From assembly GCA_017452405.1 (NCBI GenBank), contig JAFTMM010000076.1:1-5634 (forward strand): a stretch of DNA of 5,634 nt, in the 5' to 3' direction. This document shows positions 1 through 5,578 of this stretch, one piece after another. The notes beneath the pieces were generated by a model. The model was not told the origin of the DNA, ran no database searches, and saw only the letters and a list, made by a program, of their open reading frames with translations. The stretch comes from Clostridia bacterium (lineage in GTDB: Bacteria; Bacillota; Clostridia; Christensenellales; Pumilibacteraceae). A program made the translations under genes and the position numbers. Positions within the stretch are counted from its first letter, which is position 1; each line of letters begins with the position of its first letter.

Positions 1-237
1 AGAATGAGCTTTACCGTTACTCTTCCCGAAGTGAACGAAGAAACGGTAGGCGAGCTTCTCGCTTATTATATGTATGAAACGGCATTTGCCGGCGCATACC
101 TTAACATTGACACCTTCAATCAGCCCGGCGTTGAAGAAGGTAAGAAGGCTACTTTCGCTATGCTCGGCAGAAAGGGCTATGAGGAGAAATTAGCGGAAGT
201 ACGCTCGGCTACCAAGAAAGACGAGTACTACATTTAA
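1..237 (+). CDS. pgi: Glucose-6-phosphate isomerase, C-terminal part (5' end outside window)
   Basis: This is the last 78 codons of phosphoglucose isomerase, the cytosolic enzyme that interconverts glucose-6-phosphate and fructose-6-phosphate in glycolysis and gluconeogenesis. The reading frame is already open at base 1, so the Met codon at position 4 is internal rather than a start. The stretch NQPGVEEGKK (residues 39-48 counted from that Met) is the hallmark second PGI signature, which carries the conserved active-site lysine. The preceding segment ELLAYYMYETAFAGAYL and the following 'LGRKGYEE' also fit the PGI C-terminus. The gene ends with two tandem in-frame stops (TAATAA, 235-240). The next gene begins 14 bases after the first stop, so the two are probably cotranscribed. 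Family assignment is secure; the full length and promoter cannot be seen. Confidence 0.95.
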   Translation, partial: RMSFTVTLPEVNEETVGELLAYYMYETAFAGAYLNIDTFNQPGVEEGKKATFAMLGRKGYEEKLAEVRSATKKDEYYI

Positions 238-251
238 TAACCGCGCGTATT

Positions 252-1043
252 ATGAAACTCGGTATATCCACAGCCTCGTTCTTCACCAAAGTCCTGACGG
301 AAAACTGTTTCTCAGCCCTTCGTGATATGAACGTGCATACGAAGGAAGTCTTTCTATCCTCCTCTTCTGAGTATGAGAAAGGTTTTGTTGATGCGCTTGC
401 AAGTCGCTTAAACGGCGATATGACCGTCCATTCCGTTCACGCACTTTCCAACCAATTCGAAGGCGAGCTTTTCAGTCAATCCCGACGCGTTCGTGACGAT
501 GCGGAGGCAGTATTCCGTAAGATTTGTTATGCTGGCAACGCTCTCGGCGCTAAGTACTACACTTTTCACGGCCCGCTCTCTTTAAAACGTTCTCCACCTT
601 CTGTAGACGTAGGTTCGATAGCCGAAAGGTTTAACGAACTTGCGGACATAGCGCGCACTTACGGAGTTATTATCGCTCTGGAAAACGTGCATTATTGCAG
701 GTTTAAAACGCCCGAAATCATTCGTGAAGTCTTGAAAAACTGCCCTGATCTCGCCGCCACGGTGGACGTAAAACACTCGGTTTTTGCCGGCTACGATCCT
801 ATTAAGTTCATTGATGCGGTAGAGGATAGACTCGTTACTCTCCACGTCACCGACGTTGACCGTGACGAAAATACCTTCATTCCCGGTCGCGGTAAATTTA
901 ACTTTGAAAAATTTTTCAAGGAGATTGACAAGCGCGGGCTTGATCCTACTGTGCTTATAGAGGCGTATCCGAAAGACTATACTTACAATGAAGAACTTGC
1001 GGATAGCTACAAACATCTCAAAGAAATAATCGAAAATCTGTAA
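252..1043 (+). CDS. Sugar phosphate isomerase/epimerase family TIM-barrel protein (AP endonuclease 2 / xylose isomerase-like fold)
   Basis: A 263-residue cytosolic protein with the layout of the xylose isomerase-like TIM-barrel superfamily, which includes endonuclease IV and many sugar epimerases. The N-terminus MKLGIST is the usual first beta strand. Candidate metal or substrate residues lie at strand ends: H60 and H63 (VHSVH), H106 (TFHGP), E144 (ALENV), D172 and H175 (TVDVKHS), H198 (LHVTD) and E237 (LIEAY). The spread of Glu, Asp and His fits a divalent-metal enzyme. Length is typical of the family. The true substrate cannot be read from the sequence; a sugar or sugar phosphate is inferred from the family and from its position between pgi and pgk. 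The start at 252 is chosen because it gives the canonical N-terminus, although no Shine-Dalgarno is visible upstream. Codon use looks less biased than in pgk, suggesting lower expression. A DNA-repair endonuclease IV role is less likely, because the full set of endonuclease IV zinc motifs is not evident. Confidence 0.85.
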   Translation: MKLGISTASFFTKVLTENCFSALRDMNVHTKEVFLSSSSEYEKGFVDALASRLNGDMTVHSVHALSNQFEGELFSQSRRVRDDAEAVFRKICYAGNALGAKYYTFHGPLSLKRSPPSVDVGSIAERFNELADIARTYGVIIALENVHYCRFKTPEIIREVLKNCPDLAATVDVKHSVFAGYDPIKFIDAVEDRLVTLHVTDVDRDENTFIPGRGKFNFEKFFKEIDKRGLDPTVLIEAYPKDYTYNEELADSYKHLKEIIENL

Positions 1044-1054
1044 ATTACTTTATA

Positions 1055-1061
1055 TAAGGAG
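1055..1061 (+). promoter_or_regulatory. Strong Shine-Dalgarno site for pgk
   Basis: TAAGGAG lies six bases before the pgk ATG at 1068, an ideal spacing. It contrasts with the gene just upstream, which has no recognisable site, and it fixes the pgk start. Confidence 0.9.
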
Positions 1062-1067
1062 TAAATA

Positions 1068-2396
1068 ATGAACAAACTGACCGTTAAAGACGTAAATGTC
1101 AAAGGTAAAAAGGTTCTCGTTCGTTGCGACTTCAACGTTCCCATGAAGGACGGCAAGATCACGGACGAAAACAGAATTATGGGCGCGCTTCCCACGATTA
1201 AGTATCTCGTGGAACAGGGCGCAAAGGTAATTCTTTGCTCGCACATGGGCAAGCCTCACTCCATCTTCTCGGACGAAGTTAAACTCAGCAAGAAGGACAA
1301 GAAGAAAGTTGACGCGCTTCCCGCAGAAGAGCAGGCAGCAGCTAAGCAGGCTATTATCGAAAAGGCGCTTAAAGACGAGCCTAAGAAGCTTACGCTTAAG
1401 CCCGTAGCTGACAGACTTAACGAGCTTCTCGGCGGAATCGTAACTTTCGCTACCGACGTAGTAGGCGAAGACGCTAAGGCTAAGGCAGAAGCAGTTAAGG
1501 AAGGCGAAATTGTTCTTCTCGAAAACCTTCGTTTCCATTGGGAAGAAGAGAAGAAAGAAGAGGGCTTCTGCAAAAAGCTTGCAGACCTTATCGGTGGCGA
1601 GAACGGCGTATACGTAAACGACGCTTTCGGTACTGCTCACCGTTCGCACGCTTCCACCGCGGCAATCGTAGAGTACGGACTCGTTAAGACGGCAGTTTGC
1701 GGTTTCCTTATCGAGAAAGAGCTTTCAGTTATGGCTGACAGCCTTGAAAATCCCGTTCGTCCGTTCGTTGCTATTCTCGGCGGAGCTAAGGTTGCAGATA
1801 AGCTTAACGTTATCAATAACCTTCTTGAAAAGTGCGATACCCTCATTATTGGTGGCGGTATGTCTTACACTTTCCTCAAAGCTAAGGGCTACGAAGTAGG
1901 TACTTCGCTCGTTGACGACGAAAAGATCGGCTACTGCAAGGATATGATGGAAAAGGCAGAGAAAGCAGGCAAGAAGCTTCTTCTTCCTATCGACGCCGTA
2001 ATCACCAAGGATTTCCCCGATCCTATCGACGCTCCTATCGAGGTATGCGCTGTTGACGCGGATAAGATTCCCGCTGATATGATGAGCCTTGATATCGGAC
2101 CTAAGACCAGAGAGCTTTACGCTACCGAAGTTGCAAACGCAAAGACGGTTATTTGGAACGGACCTATGGGCGTATTCGAGAACCCTATCCTCGCAGAAGG
2201 TACTAAGTCCGTAGCTAAGGCGCTTGCTGACGCAGAGGGCGCAACCACCATAATCGGTGGCGGTGACTCCGCAGCGGCAGTACAGCAGCTCGGCTTCGCT
2301 CCCAAGATGTCGCACATCTCCACGGGTGGTGGCGCTTCCCTTGAGCTCTTCGAAGGCAAGACTCTTCCCGGTATCGCATGCCTCAACGAGAAATAA
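1068..2396 (+). CDS. pgk: Phosphoglycerate kinase with an N-domain insertion
   Basis: Catalyses reversible phosphate transfer from 1,3-bisphosphoglycerate to ADP, the first ATP-yielding step of glycolysis, in the cytosol. Family motifs run in order: the N-terminal signature VRCDFNVP (18-25), R36, HMGKP (59-63), NLRFH with R155, NDAFGTAHRSHAS (184-196, R192), GGAKVADK (238-245, K241 and K245), IWNGPMGVFE (362-371), IIGGGDSA (395-402) and STGGGASLE (418-426). All substrate- and nucleotide-binding segments are present, so the enzyme should be active. At 442 residues it is longer than the usual bacterial length of about 390-400. The excess lies between HMGKP and KLTLKPVA, where roughly 35 extra residues (about 65-104) rich in Lys, Ala and Glu replace a short loop. 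The common Arg of HLGRP is Lys62 here. It is the last gene of the pgi operon, starts 24 bases after the previous stop behind a strong Shine-Dalgarno, and is followed by a terminator. Its codon use is strongly biased, as expected for a highly expressed glycolytic gene. Confidence 0.98.
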   Translation: MNKLTVKDVNVKGKKVLVRCDFNVPMKDGKITDENRIMGALPTIKYLVEQGAKVILCSHMGKPHSIFSDEVKLSKKDKKKVDALPAEEQAAAKQAIIEKALKDEPKKLTLKPVADRLNELLGGIVTFATDVVGEDAKAKAEAVKEGEIVLLENLRFHWEEEKKEEGFCKKLADLIGGENGVYVNDAFGTAHRSHASTAAIVEYGLVKTAVCGFLIEKELSVMADSLENPVRPFVAILGGAKVADKLNVINNLLEKCDTLIIGGGMSYTFLKAKGYEVGTSLVDDEKIGYCKDMMEKAEKAGKKLLLPIDAVITKDFPDPIDAPIEVCAVDADKIPADMMSLDIGPKTRELYATEVANAKTVIWNGPMGVFENPILAEGTKSVAKALADAEGATTIIGGGDSAAAVQQLGFAPKMSHISTGGGASLELFEGKTLPGIACLNEK

Positions 2397-2410
2397 TAAT
2401 TTCTTGCAAG

Positions 2411-2444
2411 CCGTTTTTCAAACGCGTTCGCGTGAGTTAAACGG
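2411..2444 (+). other. Possible 3'-UTR hairpin downstream of pgk
   Basis: CCGTTT (2411-2416) pairs with AAACGG (2439-2444), and inside it ACGC (2422-2425) can pair with GCGT (2430-2433) around a GTTC loop. The middle of the structure is imperfect. There is no T-run after it, so it is not itself a terminator. It lies 21 bases before the real terminator and could stabilise the 3' end of the pgk message. It could also be chance. Confidence 0.35.
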
Positions 2445-2465
2445 TCACAGAAATAAAACGAAATC

Positions 2466-2500
2466 AAAGGCTCTTTTCATTTGGAAAGGGCCTTTTTTCT
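2466..2500 (+). terminator. Rho-independent terminator of the pgi-pgk operon
   Basis: AAAGGCTCTTTTC (2466-2478) pairs over 13 positions with GGAAAGGGCCTTT (2483-2495), with two G-U pairs and an ATTT loop. A T-run covers 2493-2498. The location, about 70 bases after the pgk stop and just before the spoIVA promoter, separates the glycolytic operon from the sporulation gene. Confidence 0.93.
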
Positions 2501-2508
2501 ATACCTTG

Positions 2509-2537
2509 TCATAACAGCTCAACCCTCCGCATAGTAT
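2509..2537 (+). promoter_or_regulatory. Candidate sigma-E (mother-cell sporulation) promoter for spoIVA
   Basis: TCATAAC (2509-2515) resembles the sigma-E -35 element (core ATA), and CATAGTAT (2530-2537) resembles the -10 element CATACAnT, matching CATA and the final AT. The spacer is 14 bases, as known for sigma-E promoters. It lies directly after the pgk terminator and before spoIVA, which is sigma-E dependent in Bacillus subtilis. Transcription should begin near 2543-2546, giving a very short leader. Sigma-K has a similar -10 element, but the -35 and the gene favour sigma-E. Confidence 0.7.
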
Positions 2538-2546
2538 TAAGCAGTC

Positions 2547-2552
2547 AGGAGG
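2547..2552 (+). promoter_or_regulatory. Consensus Shine-Dalgarno site for spoIVA
   Basis: AGGAGG lies six bases before the spoIVA ATG and sets the start. If the candidate sigma-E promoter is right, this site lies almost at the 5' end of the mRNA. Confidence 0.9.
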
Positions 2553-2558
2553 ACGCGT

Positions 2559-4040
2559 ATGGAAGAATTTGACGTATACAAGGACATAAGAGAAAGAACG
2601 GGAGGCAACGTATATTTCGGCGTAGTCGGACCGGTCAGGGCAGGTAAGTCCACTTTTATCCGTAGCTTTATGCAAAAGCTCGTAATGCCTAGAATGCAGG
2701 ACGCGCCCGAAAAAGACAGAATGACGGACGAACTTCCGCAGAGCGCAAACGGAAAAACCATTATGACCACTCAGCCCAAGTTCGTTCCGAGTGAAGCCGT
2801 AACCGTTCCGCTCGGCGAGGGCGTAGACGTAGGCGTACGGCTGGTGGACTGCGTAGGATACATGGTCGAAGGCGCGGAAGGCGCGGAAGACGGGGGTAAA
2901 AACCGCATGGTTCGCACCCCCTGGAGCGAGGAGGAAATGCCTTTTGCCGACGCCGCAGATTTAGGCACACGCAAGGTAATTACCGACCATTCCACGATTG
3001 GAATTGTCGTTACGACGGACGGCACTATAGCAACCGAACTTCCGAGGTCGGCGTACGTTCCTGCTGAGGAAAGGGTAATAGGCGAGCTGAAAGGCTTGGG
3101 CAAACCATTCGTTATCGTGCTTAATACTACCTTACCAAACGATCCCGAAACGCAGAAAATAGCATCGGCAATTTCTGAAAAGCATAACGCAAAAGTTGTG
3201 GCTCTCGACGTGCAGAATATGACCGAGCAGGATATCGTTTCGCTGTTTGAAGCCGCGCTTATGGAGTTTCCGCTCCGCAGAGTGGACTTTGAACTTTCAA
3301 AGTGGCTTAGGGCTTTACCGGCAGACAACACGCTCATTTCCTCTTTACTTACTAAGTTAAAATCAGGCTGTAAGGACGCAAAACTCATGCGTGATTACAA
3401 AAGCGTTATTGGCGCGCTGGAGGGAGATGAAAACTTCCGTCCTATGACGGTCAAGACCGTGTCGCCGGGTAACGGCTCGGTAACTTTCGAAATCGAAGCC
3501 TCGTCCGATCTATTCTATAAAGCGCTCAGCGAAGAATGCGGAATGGAGATAACCGACGACTATTCGCTCATGAGTCAGATTAAAGCGCTCGGCTCGGCTA
3601 AAAAGGAATACGATCGTCTAAGTCACGCTTTAAAGGAAGTAGACGAAACGGGCTACGGCGTCGTTATTCCGTCTATGGAGGATATGACGCTGGAAGAACC
3701 ACAGATAGTTAAGCGTGGCAGTCAGTTTGGCGTACGCCTTAAAGCAAGCGCTCCCAGCCTGCATATTATGCGCGTGGATATTGAGTCCGAAGTCAGCCCC
3801 ATTGTAGGCACGGAACAGCAAAGCGAAGATCTCGTAAAATACTTGCTGTCTGAATTTGAAAACGATCCGAAAGGGATATGGCAGACCAATATGTTCGGTA
3901 AGAGTTTGCACTCACTCGTGAACGAAGGGCTTTCAAATAAGCTCAACGCAATGCCACCTGACGCGCAAAAGAAAATGCGTCGCGCGCTCAGTCGGATAGT
4001 CAACGAGGGCAAGGGCGGAATCCTTTGCATACTGCTTTGA
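2559..4040 (+). CDS. spoIVA: Stage IV sporulation protein A, spore coat morphogenetic ATPase
   Basis: SpoIVA is made in the mother cell and uses ATP to polymerise irreversibly on the forespore surface, forming the basement layer on which the coat is built. It is anchored by SpoVM in Bacillus subtilis and is also needed for cortex formation. This 493-residue protein matches the family length (about 492). Visible features are the Walker A motif GPVRAGKST (24-32, K30), the sensor-threonine segment TIMTTQPKF with T70 and T71, the Walker B-like RLVDCVGY (94-101, D97), the conserved HSTIGIVVTTDGTI block (144-157) and LNTTLP (188-193). The middle domain is followed by a well-conserved C-terminal region (GSQFGVRLKASAPS, 387-400). 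The hydrophobic tail GGILCILL resembles the C-terminus that anchors the protein by way of SpoVM. K30, T70/T71 and D97 fall at the same numbers as the residues studied in B. subtilis. It is a single-gene unit with its own candidate sigma-E promoter and terminator. No sign of truncation or decay. Confidence 0.98.
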   Translation: MEEFDVYKDIRERTGGNVYFGVVGPVRAGKSTFIRSFMQKLVMPRMQDAPEKDRMTDELPQSANGKTIMTTQPKFVPSEAVTVPLGEGVDVGVRLVDCVGYMVEGAEGAEDGGKNRMVRTPWSEEEMPFADAADLGTRKVITDHSTIGIVVTTDGTIATELPRSAYVPAEERVIGELKGLGKPFVIVLNTTLPNDPETQKIASAISEKHNAKVVALDVQNMTEQDIVSLFEAALMEFPLRRVDFELSKWLRALPADNTLISSLLTKLKSGCKDAKLMRDYKSVIGALEGDENFRPMTVKTVSPGNGSVTFEIEASSDLFYKALSEECGMEITDDYSLMSQIKALGSAKKEYDRLSHALKEVDETGYGVVIPSMEDMTLEEPQIVKRGSQFGVRLKASAPSLHIMRVDIESEVSPIVGTEQQSEDLVKYLLSEFENDPKGIWQTNMFGKSLHSLVNEGLSNKLNAMPPDAQKKMRRALSRIVNEGKGGILCILL

Positions 4041-4047
4041 TTAATGT

Positions 4048-4085
4048 AAATACGGAGGCAAAATGCTTCCGTATTTTTACATTTT
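4048..4085 (+). terminator. Terminator downstream of spoIVA
   Basis: AAATACGGAGGC (4048-4059) pairs with GCTTCCGTATTT (4065-4076) as a 12-bp stem with one G-U pair and an AAAAT loop. The T-run (4074-4078) overlaps the 3' arm and is followed by AC and another four Ts. It begins only eight bases after the spoIVA stop. The T-run is short and interrupted, so efficiency is uncertain, but position and stem support a terminator. Confidence 0.83.
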
Positions 4086-4100
4086 AGTACCGTCAATTGC

Positions 4101-4129
4101 TTGCGAAAAACACAGAATAATAGTATAAT
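4101..4129 (+). promoter_or_regulatory. Sigma-A promoter for rdgB
   Basis: TTGCGA (4101-4106, four of six to TTGACA) is followed by a 17-base spacer and a perfect TATAAT (4124-4129). The -10 box ends only nine bases before the rdgB ATG, so the expected start of transcription (about 4135-4137) is two to four bases before the start codon. Confidence 0.78.
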
Positions 4130-4138
4130 ACTAAACGT

Positions 4139-4717
4139 ATGAAGAAACTCGTTGCAGCAACGCACAATAAAGGCAAGCTGGTTGAAATGGAACGCATACT
4201 GAGTGGCTTTGAACTCTTGAGCGTAGGCGAATTCGACGGGGGAGTAGAGCCGATTGAGGACGGTGAAACCTTCCGTGAAAATGCGCTCATAAAAGCCCGT
4301 TCGGCTTACGACTGTTCCCATCTTCCCTCATTTGGTGATGATTCTGGCTTATGTGTAGACGCCTTAAACGGCGCTCCTGGCGTTTATTCCGCTCGCTACG
4401 CAGAAACTCCCAAGGAGTGTATTAAGAGGCTTCTACGCGAGCTTGAAGGCGTGTCAGACGAGCAGAGGACAGCGCGCTTTGTCTGCTGTATCGCATACTG
4501 TGACGGAGAAACTGAATTTACAGTAGAGGGGAACTGCGAGGGGAAAATACTTTTTGCCGAGGACGGCGAAGGCGGTTTCGGATACGACCCCGTATTCTAC
4601 AGCTTCGACCTTAATAAGTCTTTCGGCAAGGCTTCGATGACCGAAAAGAATACCGTATCACATCGTGCGCGCGCACTTGACGCGTTAAAGGAAAAACTCG
4701 GCGTTCTTAAAAAATAA
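4139..4717 (+). CDS. rdgB: XTP/dITP pyrophosphatase (RdgB/HAM1 family)
   Basis: Hydrolyses the non-canonical purine nucleotides dITP, ITP and XTP to monophosphates and pyrophosphate, keeping deaminated bases out of DNA and RNA. It acts in the cytosol and needs Mg2+. The 192 residues match the family length. Motifs in order: ATHNKGK (7-13, the SxNxxK-type phosphate-binding motif), EDGETFRENALIKA (40-53, conserved E43 and E47), FGDDSGL (65-71, catalytic acidic pair D67 and D68), GAPGVYSARY (78-87), GGFGYDPVF (145-153) and SHRARAL (174-180). The start at 4139 gives the canonical MKKLVAATHN N-terminus. An in-frame TAG at 4121 excludes a much longer form, and the next Met (residue 17) would delete the substrate motif. 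There is no Shine-Dalgarno, and the promoter lies immediately upstream, which suggests a leaderless transcript. The phosphoesterase gene follows after 23 bases, as in the ysnA-ysnB pair of Bacillus subtilis. Confidence 0.97.
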   Translation: MKKLVAATHNKGKLVEMERILSGFELLSVGEFDGGVEPIEDGETFRENALIKARSAYDCSHLPSFGDDSGLCVDALNGAPGVYSARYAETPKECIKRLLRELEGVSDEQRTARFVCCIAYCDGETEFTVEGNCEGKILFAEDGEGGFGYDPVFYSFDLNKSFGKASMTEKNTVSHRARALDALKEKLGVLKK

Positions 4718-4740
4718 TTTACTTACAAGGATTTGCTGAA

Positions 4741-5211
4741 ATGAGAACTCTCGTAATTTCGGACACACACGGCTATTATGCCAGACTTTTGGACATTTTA
4801 AATAATTTGGGTGATTACGATAAGCTCGTACATCTTGGAGACGGTTACAGAGATTTACGCCTCATTCGTTCACACATAAATGCAGACTTAGTTTGCGTGG
4901 GCGGAAACAACGACTTTTCTTCGGATAACCTCGATCCTGAAACGGTGATTGAGATAGCGGGGGAAAAGATATTCTGTTGCCACGGTCATCGCTACGAAGT
5001 CCGCGAAACGCTCGAAAAACTGTCAGACGTTGCTAAGGCGCGCGGTTGCTCTTACGCTTTGTACGGTCATACGCATTACGTAGCTGATGACACGATTGAC
5101 GGCGTGCGTTGCATGAATCCGGGCTCTATAGGCTATCCTATGAACGGCAGAGCAGTTATCGAAATTACCGACGACGGCGGAAAAATTAATTTTAATTTTA
5201 TTAATCTATAA
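4741..5211 (+). CDS. YfcE/MJ0936-family metallophosphoesterase (YsnB-like)
   Basis: A small cytosolic calcineurin-like phosphoesterase with a two-metal centre. All the blocks are visible: D8 and H10 (SDTHG), D34 (HLGD), N56 (GGNND), H81 (CHGH), and H110 and H112 (GHTH), followed by NPGS (126-129). The 156 residues match the single-domain YfcE family. Members hydrolyse model phosphodiesters in vitro and the physiological substrate is generally unknown, so no specific reaction is claimed. AAGGA (4727-4731), nine bases before the ATG, is an acceptable ribosome binding site, and the start gives the canonical MRTLVISDTHG. It is second in an operon with rdgB (23-base gap). The last codons are extremely AT-rich (FNFINL), unlike the rest of the gene. 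No clear intrinsic terminator follows before the tRNA promoter. Confidence 0.95.
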   Translation: MRTLVISDTHGYYARLLDILNNLGDYDKLVHLGDGYRDLRLIRSHINADLVCVGGNNDFSSDNLDPETVIEIAGEKIFCCHGHRYEVRETLEKLSDVAKARGCSYALYGHTHYVADDTIDGVRCMNPGSIGYPMNGRAVIEITDDGGKINFNFINL

Positions 5212-5228
5212 AAATAACTCGAAAATCG

Positions 5229-5257
5229 TTGACAATAAATTTCTTATGTGATAGAAT
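5229..5257 (+). promoter_or_regulatory. Strong sigma-A promoter of the tRNA operon
   Basis: A perfect TTGACA (5229-5234), a 17-base spacer and TAGAAT (5252-5257, five of six) are preceded by TGTGA (5247-5251), which fits the extended -10 motif TRTGN. Transcription should begin near 5264. Such near-consensus promoters are typical of stable RNA operons. Confidence 0.88.
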
Positions 5258-5263
5258 ACCTAA

Positions 5264-5327
5264 GCACCGAAAGAGTAGTGGGCATTAGTCCGCAAAGTTG
5301 GAGCACTAAGCGTAAGAAATTCTTTAT
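5264..5327 (+). other. Leader of the tRNA operon
   Basis: About 64 bases between the expected transcription start and the first tRNA. TAGTG (5275-5279) can pair with CACTA (5304-5308), and alternatively GTGGGC (5278-5283) with GTCCGC (5288-5293) around ATTA, with two G-U pairs. This is probably a processed 5' leader. No coding sequence or known riboswitch or T-box motif is seen. Confidence 0.4.
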
Positions 5328-5401
<74 letters not shown>

Positions 5402-5407
5402 ATATAT

Positions 5408-5484
<77 letters not shown>

Positions 5485-5491
5485 CGAATTT

Positions 5492-5569
5492 GGTGGGTGT
5501 AGCTCAGTTGGTTAGAGCGCCAGGTTGTGGCCCTGGAGGTCGGGGGTTCGAATCCCTTCACTCACCCCA
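5492..5569 (+). tRNA. tRNA-His, anticodon GUG
   Basis: A complete tRNA of 78 bases including the encoded G-1 (5492) and CCA (5567-5569). The acceptor GTGGGTG (5493-5499) pairs with CACTCAC (5559-5565) with one G-U pair. G-1 lies opposite discriminator C5566, the identity element for histidyl-tRNA synthetase. The anticodon stem CCAGG/CCTGG encloses TTGTGGC, with anticodon GTG at 5527-5529. It lies seven bases after tRNA-Arg. Confidence 0.98.
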
Positions 5570-5578
5570 TTATCTTTA

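Noticed and set aside
1050..1649. Minus-strand open frames of about 200 codons opposite pgk (also 1725-2315)
   Set aside because: They lie wholly opposite a strongly conserved gene, have no family-like motifs or ribosome binding sites, and reflect the codon bias of the sense strand.
2257..2514. Plus-strand open frame of 85 codons overlapping the pgk 3' end and its terminator
   Set aside because: It starts inside pgk in another frame, has no ribosome binding site or recognisable domain, and runs through the terminator hairpin.
2771..3388. Minus-strand open frame of 205 codons opposite spoIVA, and another at 3722-4321 crossing the terminator into rdgB
   Set aside because: Both are low-complexity shadows of conserved sense genes. 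The second would run across a terminator and a promoter.
5180..5216. AT-only inverted repeat (ATTAAT...ATTAAT) at the end of the phosphoesterase gene as a terminator
   Set aside because: It has no GC-containing stem and lies within the coding sequence. The arms are short and are expected by chance in such AT-rich DNA.
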